Part shown: piece by piece, positions 16,443 to 26,185 of the stretch
Position numbering within the stretch: the stretch's first letter is position 1
How the letters are laid out: every line of letters begins with the position of its first letter
Assembly (NCBI RefSeq): GCF_900476045.1
Contig: NZ_LS483440.1
Coordinates: 1,302,001 to 1,366,000, forward strand
Source: Gemella morbillorum
GTDB taxonomy: Bacteria > Bacillota > Bacilli > Staphylococcales > Gemellaceae
Length of the DNA: 64,000 nt
Direction: 5' to 3'
Program-made: the position numbers and the translations under genes
Notes under the pieces: generated by a model
Seen by the model: the letters and a program-made list of their open reading frames with translations, nothing else
What the model was told of the DNA's origin: nothing
Database searches by the model: none

Positions 16443-16868
16443 CTACCATTTCCTATCATCTTTTAAAATTTCTTCAATTTTTTTCAACGCCTCAGTTCTT
16501 TTTCTATACACCTGCTGTATACTATACTTCATTTCAACGGCAATTTTCTCCCAAGACAAAAATGATAAATATCGATTTTCTAGAAGTGTACGATACTCTG
16601 AGTTCTCAACTTTTTTTATTATTGTCATTATCTCTTTTTTTAAATCTACAAGTACATCAATATCACTATTAATTTCTTCTTGCAGTGTTATAATTTTTAA
16701 AATCGTATCCTCCATTTTTGATGTTCCATTATTTTTATTACCTGGCATATCAGTTAAGGTTGCAGTACATTTTGTAGCCAACGCACTCAATGATTCTATT
16801 TGACTAAGCTTTGAATTAATCTGTGTATCTAAATGTCTAGCTTGATTTAGATATTCTTCCGTTCTCAT
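16443..16868 (-). CDS. Late transcription regulator, DUF1492/sigma-like
   Basis: The 141-residue protein has a helical N-terminal part (residues 1-95) and a C-terminal sigma region 4-like helix-turn-helix (LLENRYLSFLSWEKIAVEMKYSIQQVYRKRTEAL). DUF1492 and ArpU-type proteins at the end of the replication block control late genes in many Firmicutes prophages. The place just before the terminator and the packaging genes fits. Confidence 0.82.
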   Translation of the reverse strand: MRTEEYLNQARHLDTQINSKLSQIESLSALATKCTATLTDMPGNKNNGTSKMEDTILKIITLQEEINSDIDVLVDLKKEIMTIIKKVENSEYRTLLENRYLSFLSWEKIAVEMKYSIQQVYRKRTEALKKIEEILKDDRKW

Positions 16869-16871
16869 ACT

Positions 16872-18218
16872 TTATCCTCCTATTCTAGCTTTTACTGCTC
16901 TCATCAATGCTTCTTGGGTTTTATCTTTTCTTTTTAAACTTTTCATAATATCTTCGTCAATAGTATTTTTTGTAATTAAATGATGAATCACTACCGTGTC
17001 TTTTTGTCCTTGTCTATAAAGTCTAGCATTAGTTTGTTGATATAATTCAAGAGACCATGTAAGACTAAACCATACTAGTGTGGATCCTCCACTTTGTAAA
17101 TTCAATCCGTGTCCTGTACTTGCTGGGTGTATTAATGCAAGATTAATCATTCCCATATTCCATTGTTTTATATCATCTGCAGTTTTAATCTCTCTTACTT
17201 TAAATCGTTTTTCAATTCTTTCTTTATCTGCCTTAAACCAGTAAGCAATAAGTACAGGTTTCCCATTTGCACTCTCAATTATTTCTTCAAGTTTATCTAA
17301 CTTTTTATTATGAATTTCATAGAATTTTTTATCATCATCGTAGATTGAACCATTAGCTAGTTGAATAAGTTTATTTGAAAGACTTGCTGCATTTATAGCG
17401 TCTATTTCTTTTTCTTGAATTGTCATTACCATTTCTTTTTTAAACTTTTTATATTTAATCTGATCTTCTTCATCAAGATTTATTTCAAGGTCATTTAGTA
17501 TCAACTCTGGCATTTTCAAATACTCTGTAGATTTCATTGATATTGTCATATCTGCAAGCCTACGATATATTCTTTCCTCAGCGTGTGGCTGTGGTTTATA
17601 AGAAAAAATTACCACACCATTCCTTTTATCTGGTAGAAAGTACTCGTTCCTATAATGCGTTATATAGCGACCAAGCCTTTCTCCTAAATCTAGCACTCTA
17701 AACTCTGCCCATAAATCCATTAATCCATTACTACTTGGTGTCCCAGTAAGACCTACCACTCTTTCAAAGTAAGGTCTTATTTTTAATAAACTTTTAAATC
17801 GTTTTGAAGTATGCGATTTAAATGAACTGAGCTCATCAATAATTAACATATCAAAGTTAAAGTCTATTCCACTTTTTGTTACTAGCCAATCTACATTTTC
17901 ACGATTAATGATATAAATGTCTGAGTTTTGTTTTAAAGCTTTTAGTCTTTCTTTTTCATCTCCAACTACAATTGAATATCTTAAGAGATTGAGATGATCC
18001 CATTTTTCTATTTCATCTTTCCACGTTGACTGGGCTACTCTTAACGGGGCTATAATTAGTACTTTACTAATTTCAAAACTATCATACATAAGTTCATTTA
18101 TAGCTGTAAGTGTTGTTATAGTTTTACCTAAACCACAGTCAAGGAACAAAGCAGATACCTTATGTGCTAAAATAAAATCTTTGGCATAATTTTGATAATT
18201 ATGTGCTACATATCTCAT
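16872..18218 (-). CDS. SNF2-family DEAD/DEAH helicase
   Basis: The 448-residue protein has motif I ALFLDCGLGKTITTLTA (about 24-40), motif Ia LIIAPLRVAQSTWKDE, motif II DELSSFKS and motif III VGLTGTPSSNG. The C-terminal RecA domain has motifs V/VI (STGHGLNLQSGG, QQTNARLYRQGQKD). Such proteins are frequent in the replication blocks of phages, next to VRR-NUC nucleases. Its start overlaps the VRR-NUC gene by 20 bp. Confidence 0.93.
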   Translation of the reverse strand: MRYVAHNYQNYAKDFILAHKVSALFLDCGLGKTITTLTAINELMYDSFEISKVLIIAPLRVAQSTWKDEIEKWDHLNLLRYSIVVGDEKERLKALKQNSDIYIINRENVDWLVTKSGIDFNFDMLIIDELSSFKSHTSKRFKSLLKIRPYFERVVGLTGTPSSNGLMDLWAEFRVLDLGERLGRYITHYRNEYFLPDKRNGVVIFSYKPQPHAEERIYRRLADMTISMKSTEYLKMPELILNDLEINLDEEDQIKYKKFKKEMVMTIQEKEIDAINAASLSNKLIQLANGSIYDDDKKFYEIHNKKLDKLEEIIESANGKPVLIAYWFKADKERIEKRFKVREIKTADDIKQWNMGMINLALIHPASTGHGLNLQSGGSTLVWFSLTWSLELYQQTNARLYRQGQKDTVVIHHLITKNTIDEDIMKSLKRKDKTQEALMRAVKARIGG

Positions 18219-18492
18219 CTAAGATTTCTCCTATCTTCTCTTTTTCATCAAGTGTGTATACTTTAAATCCTAACCGCCTTAATTGTTTCATTCTTAATTC
18301 TTGAAGTGGTCTTGGTTTCTTACCTTTTTGCTTAACCTCAACGAAACCAACAGTACCATTTTTCATCAATATTATTCTGTCTGGAATTCCTGTCATACTT
18401 TGACTATTAAATTTCAAACATAAACCATCTCTTCTATTAACTTCTTTTACTAAATGTTGTTCTATTAAGCTTTCTAGCATACTCTCCTCCAA
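18199..18492 (-). CDS. VRR-NUC domain nuclease
   Basis: The 97-residue protein is a stand-alone VRR-NUC domain of the PD-(D/E)xK group: GIPDRIILMKNGTVGFVEVKQKGKK holds the catalytic D and the ExK. A helical PRPLQELRMKQLRRLGFKVYTLD follows. It is paired by overlap with the SNF2 helicase, a standing combination in Firmicutes phages, probably for handling branched replication or recombination intermediates. Confidence 0.92.
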   Translation of the reverse strand: MEESMLESLIEQHLVKEVNRRDGLCLKFNSQSMTGIPDRIILMKNGTVGFVEVKQKGKKPRPLQELRMKQLRRLGFKVYTLDEKEKIGEILDEICST

Positions 18493-18577
18493 AAGTGTAA
18501 GACCATGAACCCCATTTACCTATATTATATATATATTATTTTTTTATTATTATAGAAAGGTTATATATATATGACTA

Positions 18578-18700
18578 TCATAAGTCGTCATAACGTTGAT
18601 ATAATAGGGTTTCAATAAATTCCATGACAGTCTTCTTCATAACTTTTTTATTTTTGTAAATCACACTCACTTTATAAAAAGTATTGAAATTGACCATCAT
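18578..18700 (-). CDS. Possible 40-residue protein between VapE and VRR-NUC
   Basis: An open frame starts with MMVNFNTFYKVSVIYKN and ends ETLLYQRYDDL. It has no clear ribosome site and no match that I recognise. The rest of this 218-bp gap is nearly pure A/T with an inverted pair ATGAC...GTCAT, so it may also be part of an origin or control region. Confidence 0.3.
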   Translation of the reverse strand: MMVNFNTFYKVSVIYKNKKVMKKTVMEFIETLLYQRYDDL

Positions 18701-18709
18701 AAACTTACA

Positions 18710-20959
18710 CTACTCTAAAAAATTAGATTTTAATTTTAATCCATAAATAAAAGATCCTTTAGTCATTTTTCTTTTTCTAAATCCTTCACTCAAAAGTGCA
18801 TTATAAAAGTCTGTAGTACTTCTCGTAAAAGCTCCAGTCCTCATGCAAAAAGCTCGGTACTCGGAGTAAAGCAGCCCACTTTTTTCAGTATAACTGATAT
18901 CAATTTCACAGCATTCTTCTAAAAATTCTCCTAGCCAGTTATTGTCCTCTTTGTATTTTTCAATAGCATCTTTTACTACTTTTGGTTTTTCTAGCTTAAA
19001 GTTAGCTTCGATTACTTCTTTCGATCCAGTGAGTATCCACTCTAAAATTGCACCCCCAGCATTTTCATAAAGGTAATCAGCATAGTTTTTGATGTCACCT
19101 TTGCCTTTAATCTGTGCGTTAAAAGGAATTACAATAAGTCTTCTCCACGTTCCATTATCTATCGCACCTACTTTTGGCAAGTGATTAGTATAAAGAACAA
19201 GAGTATGTGAAGGAACATAACTAAATGGTGATTTGAATTTTTTCTCAGCAAAAATTTCATCTGTCGAGCAAAGTTGTTTTACGTTTGATGTATTCATTCT
19301 CATTCCCTCTTCAAGTTCAGCTGCAATAAGAAGTCGTTTCCCTTTTGCCTCTGCTAGTTCAGGTTTTACATTTCTTCTACATCCCACAGTTAGCATGTCT
19401 GCAGATATATTCCCACTATAACTGCCAAGAACCCTCGCTACTACATTCCAAAATGTACTTTTACCATTACTCCCCTCACCATAAGCAATAATTAACGCTT
19501 CGACATAAACCTTTCCAACAACAGCTAAGCCTACTATTTTTTGAACATATTTTATGAGTTCCTCATCACCTAAAAAAAATGTCCTTAGCGCCTCTTCCCA
19601 TAATTTTTTACCTTTATTTGATGGATCAATACTTGTTTGTTTACTTATAAAATCATTGTAGTCATGTTCTTTTGAAAGACCCGTTTTTAGATTATAAGTT
19701 TCACTTGGTGTATTTAATAAAAACTCATCTCTATCAAGTGAAGTAGGTTCTATTTGAATTAAAGGACGCACTTCTTTTAATGTAGACCAGATATTTTTAC
19801 TATCACGTCTTTTAATAGCATACTTCTCATAAGCTAAAGCTTGTTCATACTTTTCAACTATTCTTCTTTGGTTATCATCCAAGTTTTCCTTAACTTTCTT
19901 CATACCTAAACTTGTTATCATCGGCATAACTCCTACGTCAGTTAATTGTTTAAGACATAGATTTATCTCATCATACGCTTCTTTTAATTGAAGTTCAGTT
20001 AGTTCATGTGCTACAGCCTGAGCATTTGGTACAGACTCCTCCCAGTAGCTTCCGTTATAAACTAAATAATCGGTTGCTGGAGAGTATTTTATTCTGTCTT
20101 GAAACTCTCTAGAAAGAACTATAGCTTGACCTACATCTGAATAATCTGTAGGCTTAAATTTAAATTCCTGATTGTAATCTTCGGGTTTAATATACCCTTC
20201 TTGACTAGCAATTTTCTTTCCGAACTTAGTTGCACTATACCAGATGGAGTTAAGTTCGCTGTCATCTAAAGGTGGTGTGCATTTAGAGGCTTGTTCTAAA
20301 TACATAGAATAACTTTCATCGGTTGCTCCGTATCGTTTTATAATCTTTCCAGCTAAATGACTCATAGTAGAATTACGACTACCTTGTTCAATTACTGGTG
20401 TATGCTCCTTTGATTCTAAAAGCGTAAAAGCATCTGCAACTCCAAGTATTTCATCTAGATTCTTTTCACCTTCAAACCAAATAACTTCATCAGTAATATT
20501 CCCAAAAATAAATCTTGAACAATCTAATGCATTTTTATCAAAAAAGTTATATTTCTCATACACCTGTTTTTTAAAAATTTCACACTCATCTGATGTCAAA
20601 AATAACCTATGCGGGATATAAACATGATGTCTAGGTCTAGCTACTTTCCCATTCTTTTCTTTATTATTATTTCGACTAGGAACTACAACGTGACTTGCTC
20701 CTTCAAGTAAATACTCATAATCTTCTGGATAAATCCAATCATTTGGATTATCACTATGTTCATTATCACAATCAAAAACATCACAGTCACACTCTAAGAA
20801 ATTATCTTTATTTCGATAATTATTTTTAAAATTAGCACATACGTGATCAAAACATACTACCTCTTTTAATTGTTCTATATTTTCAATTAAACGCTTAACA
20901 TCATAAGTACAATTCTTAGCGTTACCTTGAAAGTTTGATCTATGAATAGTTAACCTCAT
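18710..20959 (-). CDS. Phage primase-helicase, P4/D5/VapE type
   Basis: The 749-residue protein has an N-terminal primase-like part with an acidic metal-site run (CDCDVFDCDNEHSDN) and RPRHHVYIPH. A linker region with ATKFGKKIASQEGY follows, then a D5-type superfamily 3 helicase with Walker A YGEGSNGKSTFWN (near residue 500), AELEEGMRMN and LYTNHLPKVG as sensor region. It would prime and unwind at the phage origin. It works in the same operon as the polymerase and SNF2 helicase. Confidence 0.9.
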   Translation of the reverse strand: MRLTIHRSNFQGNAKNCTYDVKRLIENIEQLKEVVCFDHVCANFKNNYRNKDNFLECDCDVFDCDNEHSDNPNDWIYPEDYEYLLEGASHVVVPSRNNNKEKNGKVARPRHHVYIPHRLFLTSDECEIFKKQVYEKYNFFDKNALDCSRFIFGNITDEVIWFEGEKNLDEILGVADAFTLLESKEHTPVIEQGSRNSTMSHLAGKIIKRYGATDESYSMYLEQASKCTPPLDDSELNSIWYSATKFGKKIASQEGYIKPEDYNQEFKFKPTDYSDVGQAIVLSREFQDRIKYSPATDYLVYNGSYWEESVPNAQAVAHELTELQLKEAYDEINLCLKQLTDVGVMPMITSLGMKKVKENLDDNQRRIVEKYEQALAYEKYAIKRRDSKNIWSTLKEVRPLIQIEPTSLDRDEFLLNTPSETYNLKTGLSKEHDYNDFISKQTSIDPSNKGKKLWEEALRTFFLGDEELIKYVQKIVGLAVVGKVYVEALIIAYGEGSNGKSTFWNVVARVLGSYSGNISADMLTVGCRRNVKPELAEAKGKRLLIAAELEEGMRMNTSNVKQLCSTDEIFAEKKFKSPFSYVPSHTLVLYTNHLPKVGAIDNGTWRRLIVIPFNAQIKGKGDIKNYADYLYENAGGAILEWILTGSKEVIEANFKLEKPKVVKDAIEKYKEDNNWLGEFLEECCEIDISYTEKSGLLYSEYRAFCMRTGAFTRSTTDFYNALLSEGFRKRKMTKGSFIYGLKLKSNFLE

Positions 20960-20960
20960 A

Positions 20961-21317
20961 TTACTTTACCTCCGTAAAATACTTTATAGTTTTATGATGT
21001 TTTTTAGCTATATCAATTTCTACTTTCATACCTTCTGTGATATTGTCACCTAAAACCCAGATTTCACTGCATTTTCCAAGTAGAATGATATCCGCAAACA
21101 TAGCATTTTTCCTATCTACTTCATTTGAGTCATCCATAAATGGAAATAACACATGAGGTATTATTGGAATATTACCCTCCATATAAGCAAGTCTTCCTAG
21201 CTTTATAGCCTTTTTAATATTCGCTTCTATATCTCCTCTGTACGGAGCGCAAATATAGACCAAAGATTTATAAGCCTCTTTCTTTTCTAATTTGATTTTC
21301 CTTTGACTCTTACTCAT
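20961..21317 (-). CDS. DUF4406 nucleoside deoxyribosyltransferase-like protein
   Basis: The 118-residue protein has the start of this Rossmann-like group (LVYICAPYRGDIEANIKKAI), the middle IPIIPHVLFPFMDD and the C-terminal EIWVLGDNITEGMKVEIDIA. Related folds cut nucleotide glycosidic bonds, but activity for DUF4406 proteins is not established. It is packed between the antirepressor and the primase-helicase. Confidence 0.82.
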   Translation of the reverse strand: MSKSQRKIKLEKKEAYKSLVYICAPYRGDIEANIKKAIKLGRLAYMEGNIPIIPHVLFPFMDDSNEVDRKNAMFADIILLGKCSEIWVLGDNITEGMKVEIDIAKKHHKTIKYFTEVK

Positions 21318-21981
21318 TGATTTTTTCCTCCCATTTTTGTTTGTACCACTCTAAATGTCGCTTCTTATCTTCATAGTTAGGAAAAGCGACCAAAAGTCCG
21401 ATATCTACCTTTTGTAATTTTTCAATCAAGTTAATTTGAACCTCTGTTAAATAAGGACGAATACTAGTCCCATTTTCAAGATTATTCTCTAAACGGAATT
21501 GTTTTGCAGACTTTCCTAAAACAATACGATTAATCATGTCACATTCATTACTAAAATGATACGGTTTTGGCTTTTCATGAAGTAATTTGATATTTTCAGT
21601 TAATAATGGAAACTCAGTTCTTGCTTTTACTAAAGACTTAATAAGTTCTTCCATTTCATTAAAACGTCTAATATATAATTCTTTAAATCTTAATGCTTTT
21701 TTCCCTGTGTACCCCATTACCAAGATAGTAAAACCGTCACGTGTTAAATAATAACAAGGTCGTTTTTGATTTTGCTTATCTTTATATGACCCCAGCGCAA
21801 AATTGCGCTCAGCAAATTCTTTACTCAACCCAGAATTGGGAGCTGCTATATTTCGAATATCTCTTAAAACTTCTTTATGATTTTTCTCGAAAAACTCTGC
21901 CACATACAAACTGTCAACTCTTGCAATATCCTTTTTATCTGCGAATAAACCATATTCATTTTTTGGTATTAGTTCCTTCAT
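21310..21981 (-). CDS. Rha-family antirepressor/phage regulator
   Basis: Residues 20-110 form the Rha domain (VAEFFEKNHKEVLRDIRNI, NQKRPCYYLTRDGFTILVMGYTGKKALRFKELYI). The C-terminal half (LLTENIKLLHEKPKPYHFSNECDMINRIVLG) resembles ORF6C-type antirepressor ends. Such two-part proteins interfere with the lysogenic repressor. An AGGAGG site precedes the start. Confidence 0.88.
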   Translation of the reverse strand: MKELIPKNEYGLFADKKDIARVDSLYVAEFFEKNHKEVLRDIRNIAAPNSGLSKEFAERNFALGSYKDKQNQKRPCYYLTRDGFTILVMGYTGKKALRFKELYIRRFNEMEELIKSLVKARTEFPLLTENIKLLHEKPKPYHFSNECDMINRIVLGKSAKQFRLENNLENGTSIRPYLTEVQINLIEKLQKVDIGLLVAFPNYEDKKRHLEWYKQKWEEKINE

Positions 21982-22046
21982 ATTGAACTACCTCCTGTAA
22001 TTATATTTAATGAGGAATATTACTATCCCTCCATATCACAGGCAAT

Positions 22047-22076
22047 AAAAAAGAGTGAGAATTTAACCTCTCACTC
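22047..22076 (-). terminator. Intrinsic terminator after the DNA polymerase gene
   Basis: GAGTGAGA and TCTCACTC form a perfect 8-bp stem followed by a T-run on the minus strand. It divides the polymerase block from the antirepressor-primase block. Confidence 0.8.
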
Positions 22077-22082
22077 AAATTT

Positions 22083-24023
22083 TTAATCTTTCATATAAAA
22101 CTCACACGTATATCCATCTGCAGTAAGTATCAATCCCTTTGCCCAATAAGGTACTCGACTCATAGTTTCACAAATATCTTCTAGCTTTGTATTCTCGAAC
22201 GCCTCTATAATTATTTCATCATGAACATGGGCTACAATATTATATACACTTAAATTTTGTAAAGAAAACATCAGTATATCTCTTGAAATGGCCTGTACTA
22301 TATTCTCTACAAACTTAGGTCCGTAACTCTCTATTCTCTCCCACTTTTTAGCTACACCTACTCCTTCATAAGTGACTGATTCACCTCCAAATTTATTAAT
22401 TTCAATTTTTGGTTTAATATATGTTAGTTTTCTTCCACTTGGTAGTGTTATTCGAAGTAATCCACTCCTACATTCAAACTCTATTCCGTGCGTTCTAGTC
22501 AAACCTTTCATAACTATCGCATCTTTTATAGCTTTATCTACTGCCCACCAAAGTGCTACTATATTCTGATTTGCTTCTCGCCATGATAAAACAAGTGGCT
22601 TTAATTCATCTTCTTTAAGTCCCATGTCAAGAGCACCCATTGCAGTTAGTGCTCCTACTGATCCGCCGTAGCCACACGCTAACTCCGCTATCTTACCTTT
22701 TTGTCTTAATTCACCATTTATGCCATGTTTAACAACAGGAACACCAAACATCTGTGAAGCTGACATACAATAAATATCCCCATCTTTTTTAAACAATTCC
22801 TCTCGCCAAGTTTCTCCCGCAAGCCATGCGATAACTCTTGCTTCTATTGATGAAAAATCAGCTACATAAAACTTCATATTTTCTTTTGGAACAAAAGCTG
22901 TTCTTATAAGTTGTGAAAGAATATCTGGTACATTATCGTATAATAATTCAAGAATATCTTCATCTCTATTTTTTATTATTGATCTAACCTCAAAGAGTTC
23001 TTTCATAGTATTCCTTGGTAGATTTTGTAATTGTACATTACGCCCAGAAAATCTCCCGGTCCTATTAGCACCTAAAAATTGAAACATTCCTCTACATCTA
23101 TTATCCTCACAAGCTACATCTTTCATAGCTTGATATTTCTTTATAGATGATTTTGATAACTGCATTCTCAAAGCTAACGCTTTTGATACTTCTCCTTTGG
23201 TAACCTTAACAAGTTCTTTAACTGATTTTTTATCTAAACTTTCAGTTTCAACACCTTGTTCACTCAACCAACCTTTTAGCTGAACTACTGAGTTTGGATT
23301 TTCTAACTCAGTCAAAATTTGTAATTCACTCATTAACTTCGTTCTTACTTTGTCATCTATGGCTATCACTCTATTTACAAAATCTAAGTCTACTTTAATT
23401 CCTCTATCATTAATTTCTTGGTCTAAATTATACTCTTCCCATATAAAATCGGGTACTGGAAACTTCATAAGTTTACATTGTATTTCTTTTTCTGTATCAA
23501 CATCACGAATATTATAGGTTTTAAAAGCCTCCCATTTTATTTTATCGTGATATGGAAGGTTTCTATTTCTAAATCCATTTGATTTCGTCGGGGTACAAGG
23601 TACACAAAAATATTTTATCAGATCTTTACCTTCAATTAATTTTTGCTTTTCAAGTCCTAATACTTTTCCTACACCTTCAAGAGAAAATGGCAATCCCATA
23701 TATGCACTCCAAATCATAGTACATCTCCAGCTTTTTGGATTTAAATATGTTCCTTTAGGAAGTTTTAAAAATCTCGATAAACATATTCGTTCAAACTGTG
23801 CATTAAATGCCCACTTAATGACATTATCATCTAATAACGCTTGTATTATCTCTTCAGATAATTCTTCTCCATTGGCTATATCAACTATCTCAGTTTTACC
23901 TCCGTCTATAGAATATGCAAAGAGGAGGACTTCAAAGTCCTCACTCTCTAAATATTTATATACCCCAGACTTTGATATATTGATACTAGAGAATGTTTCA
24001 ATATCAATATTTATAGTCTTCAT
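22083..24023 (-). CDS. Phage family A DNA polymerase with 3'-5' exonuclease
   Basis: The 646-residue protein starts with a DnaQ-like exonuclease (TINIDIETFSSINI) and continues into the family A polymerase. Motif A is KFYVADFSSIEARVIAWLAGE, motif B is ELRQKGKIAELACGYGGS and motif C is IVAHVHDEIIIEA. There is no 5'-3' exonuclease domain, as usual in phage forms. The first ATG overlaps the stop of a 40-residue gene (ATGA), so the two are translationally coupled. Confidence 0.95.
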   Translation of the reverse strand: MKTINIDIETFSSINISKSGVYKYLESEDFEVLLFAYSIDGGKTEIVDIANGEELSEEIIQALLDDNVIKWAFNAQFERICLSRFLKLPKGTYLNPKSWRCTMIWSAYMGLPFSLEGVGKVLGLEKQKLIEGKDLIKYFCVPCTPTKSNGFRNRNLPYHDKIKWEAFKTYNIRDVDTEKEIQCKLMKFPVPDFIWEEYNLDQEINDRGIKVDLDFVNRVIAIDDKVRTKLMSELQILTELENPNSVVQLKGWLSEQGVETESLDKKSVKELVKVTKGEVSKALALRMQLSKSSIKKYQAMKDVACEDNRCRGMFQFLGANRTGRFSGRNVQLQNLPRNTMKELFEVRSIIKNRDEDILELLYDNVPDILSQLIRTAFVPKENMKFYVADFSSIEARVIAWLAGETWREELFKKDGDIYCMSASQMFGVPVVKHGINGELRQKGKIAELACGYGGSVGALTAMGALDMGLKEDELKPLVLSWREANQNIVALWWAVDKAIKDAIVMKGLTRTHGIEFECRSGLLRITLPSGRKLTYIKPKIEINKFGGESVTYEGVGVAKKWERIESYGPKFVENIVQAISRDILMFSLQNLSVYNIVAHVHDEIIIEAFENTKLEDICETMSRVPYWAKGLILTADGYTCEFYMKD

Positions 24024-24142
24024 TTTCTTAGTTTCTCCCTTATGTTTACATACAAGTCTACTAGCTCTGTTATTATAAACTCACCAACATAAGTTGCTGC
24101 AAGTAAAACAATTAATAGATTAAGTATCTCTGAAATATTCAT
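24020..24142 (-). CDS. Small single-span membrane protein ahead of the polymerase
   Basis: This 40-residue frame has a strong AGGAGG ribosome site, ends in an ATGA overlap with the polymerase start, and fills the gap exactly. The product is MNISEILNLLIVLLAATYV followed by a charged tail, i.e. one membrane helix. Function unknown; similar tiny membrane proteins are common in phage operons. Confidence 0.65.
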   Translation of the reverse strand: MNISEILNLLIVLLAATYVGEFIITELVDLYVNIREKLRK

Positions 24143-24154
24143 TCTTTCATCCTC

Positions 24155-24700
24155 CTAAGCTAAGAATTCTTCATCTTCTTCAGTTGTAAAATCATCACTT
24201 GCACTACTGCGTCCTCCTAAAGGTTCACCATCACGAAGTTTTTGAATATTTCCTAGCCCACAAGCAATTCCCTTATTTCCATTTGAATTAAATGCATAGA
24301 AGTTTAGTGATACTCTACCATAGCAACCGCTATAAACTTCTGAGCGATCTAATATTGGTTGCACATTATTATCTACAATTTGAGGTGCTGTAGTTGAATT
24401 AGCATTAATAAAATAATGTCCTTTGTATGCTTCATCTTCTCTTTCGACATCTCCATCACGTAGTGGTAATTTAAGTGTAGCTTTATTAGGTTTTTTTCCT
24501 CCAAACTTCGCTAATCCGTCTTCAATTGCTGCATCTACTGCTTTATGCACAGCATTAATAGTTTTAGTATCTGATTTTGGAATCAATACTGATACGCTGT
24601 ATCTTTCCTTGCTACCATTAATTGAAACTGGCTCCCAACCATTAAAATATGAAAATCTTGTGTTTACTCCTGTTACTACTTTTGTATCTTTTATTGCCAT
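24155..24700 (-). CDS. DUF2815 protein, probable phage ssDNA-binding protein
   Basis: The 181-residue protein starts TKVVTGVNTRFSYFNGWEP, has ERYSVSVLIPKSDTKTINAV and AYKGHYFINANSTTAPQIVD, and ends in an acidic tail (DDFTTEEDEEFLA) like single-stranded DNA-binding proteins. DUF2815 proteins are consistently coded between DUF2800 and the phage polymerase, as here. The binding role is a family-level inference. Confidence 0.85.
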   Translation of the reverse strand: MAIKDTKVVTGVNTRFSYFNGWEPVSINGSKERYSVSVLIPKSDTKTINAVHKAVDAAIEDGLAKFGGKKPNKATLKLPLRDGDVEREDEAYKGHYFINANSTTAPQIVDNNVQPILDRSEVYSGCYGRVSLNFYAFNSNGNKGIACGLGNIQKLRDGEPLGGRSSASDDFTTEEDEEFLA

Positions 24701-24702
24701 GA

Positions 24703-25839
24703 TTATTTTTCCTCCATTACTTTAAATTCTTTATTTACATCATGTTTAACTATTTCTTTTCTTTTATCACTTTTTAAAACAAGCGTTGGTTTACCTTCAG
24801 GTTTTATTATATAATCTCCTAGAAGTTCATTAAATTTATCTTTTCCTAATAATTTCTGAAGCTCGGTTAATGTTATTAAACTTGTTTTATAAATATCCTT
24901 ATATCCATTTTCTTCTAATATCTCTGCGACTCTTTCTTCATCTTTAATTTTTCTAATAGAGCGACCTTCTACTAATTTATAATTTGACCATTCTTTATCA
25001 TTCTCTAAGGTTATTTTAGTTGCATATTCTTTTATTTCACTAGCCCATTTCACAAGATCATCAATATGTTCTAGTACCTCTTCTATCTCAGCATCATTTA
25101 ATAGATGAGGTGAACGAAGTTGAAACCTCATAAGTTTATCATGATAATCTTTTCGAGCGCGTAATACAACATTACAGTTAGAAAACTGACACCAAGGTCC
25201 ATAAGTTACAACCCCAAGTCCATTAAAAGCTAACTCTGCTTTTTCTTTAAGAACAGTATCAGCCCAATTTTTAAGTTCTTCTACTGATTTTTTGCTAGAT
25301 GAAATATTATACTTTCTCGGTTGGAAAATAGTCATAACAACTTCATCAATATCATATAAAGCATCATAAATATTTAATGCACCAAGTGCATATAGCATCA
25401 TCTGTGGATTTTCCTCAGCACTTACTTCGACTCCACGTCCATATTTTAAGTCAATAATATGTAGTATCTTATCCGCAATTATTATACAATCTCCTGTTCC
25501 AAAACCGTCTGGGACATAATTTGAAAAGTCCAACCTTTGTTCGATTAAAACTATCGGATCTTTAGTAGATTTCTTAATATTTTCTATTGTTTCTACTATA
25601 TAATTAACATAATCATCTGTATAACTATCCATATCCTTATCAAAATATTTTAGCTTAGGTTTTCTAACTTTTTCTCCTAATACTTTTCTTAGCTTATATT
25701 CAGATAGTCTATGAGCATCAGTACCTTCATTTGCTACTTCAGATACTTCTTTTTCAAAGAAGTTTTCTAATCTTGGTAGCGGTGGACAAGTAAGCCATCT
25801 ATGAGCACTTGATGCATTCAACAAAGCATGTTTTCCCAT
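24703..25839 (-). CDS. DUF2800 protein, Cas4/RecB-like exonuclease
   Basis: The 378-residue protein begins MGKHALLNASSAHRWLTCPP, the usual DUF2800 start with a first Cys. It has a RecB-type nuclease core: GTGDCIIIADKILHIIDLKYGRG holds D and DxK residues. A later Cys (YGPWCQFSNCNVVLRAR) may complete an iron-sulfur or zinc site. It probably provides recombination or end-processing in phage replication, with the DUF2815 protein as partner. Confidence 0.88.
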   Translation of the reverse strand: MGKHALLNASSAHRWLTCPPLPRLENFFEKEVSEVANEGTDAHRLSEYKLRKVLGEKVRKPKLKYFDKDMDSYTDDYVNYIVETIENIKKSTKDPIVLIEQRLDFSNYVPDGFGTGDCIIIADKILHIIDLKYGRGVEVSAEENPQMMLYALGALNIYDALYDIDEVVMTIFQPRKYNISSSKKSVEELKNWADTVLKEKAELAFNGLGVVTYGPWCQFSNCNVVLRARKDYHDKLMRFQLRSPHLLNDAEIEEVLEHIDDLVKWASEIKEYATKITLENDKEWSNYKLVEGRSIRKIKDEERVAEILEENGYKDIYKTSLITLTELQKLLGKDKFNELLGDYIIKPEGKPTLVLKSDKRKEIVKHDVNKEFKVMEEK

Positions 25840-25840
25840 A

Positions 25841-26185
25841 TTAAAGTTCCTCAGCTTTCTTCATTAGTTCAACGTAGTGTTTAGCTTCAACTTCTGATAG
25901 CTTGCTTACACCATAAGTTTTAATTAACTCTCTTACCTCTGCTTGCTTACCTTCTTGGGCTTTTTTAGCTAGTACCCCACGTACTTCTTCAAGTGAGATT
26001 GTTTGCTCTTCTTTAGTAGAGTTAGTTATTAATTCAGAACTCACATCTTCGACTACTTTTGATTTTTCTTCAACAGAAGTTTGTTCTAATTTTCCCTCAG
26101 TCATTACTTCACAAAGACTTTGAAGACTATCCGCTAATCGTCTTATATCCTCTATAACACTAAGCAATTGTTTTGTTTGACTCAT
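25841..26185 (-). CDS. Phage protein of unknown function, helical and charged
   Basis: The 114-residue protein has a helical start (LLSVIEDIRRLADSLQSLCEVM), an acidic linker and a C-terminal helical piece with VRELIKTYGVSKLSEVEAKHYVELMKKAEEL, which resembles a small rRNA-like/SAP-like end seen in other phage proteins at this locus. Its start overlaps the following upstream gene by 26 bp. Function unknown. Confidence 0.75.
   Translation of the reverse strand: MSQTKQLLSVIEDIRRLADSLQSLCEVMTEGKLEQTSVEEKSKVVEDVSSELITNSTKEEQTISLEEVRGVLAKKAQEGKQAEVRELIKTYGVSKLSEVEAKHYVELMKKAEEL

Noticed and set aside
18493..18709. Phage replication origin in the AT-rich gap
   Set aside because: Apart from AT-richness and one weak inverted pair there are no iterons or binding sites, so only a possible small gene is listed.
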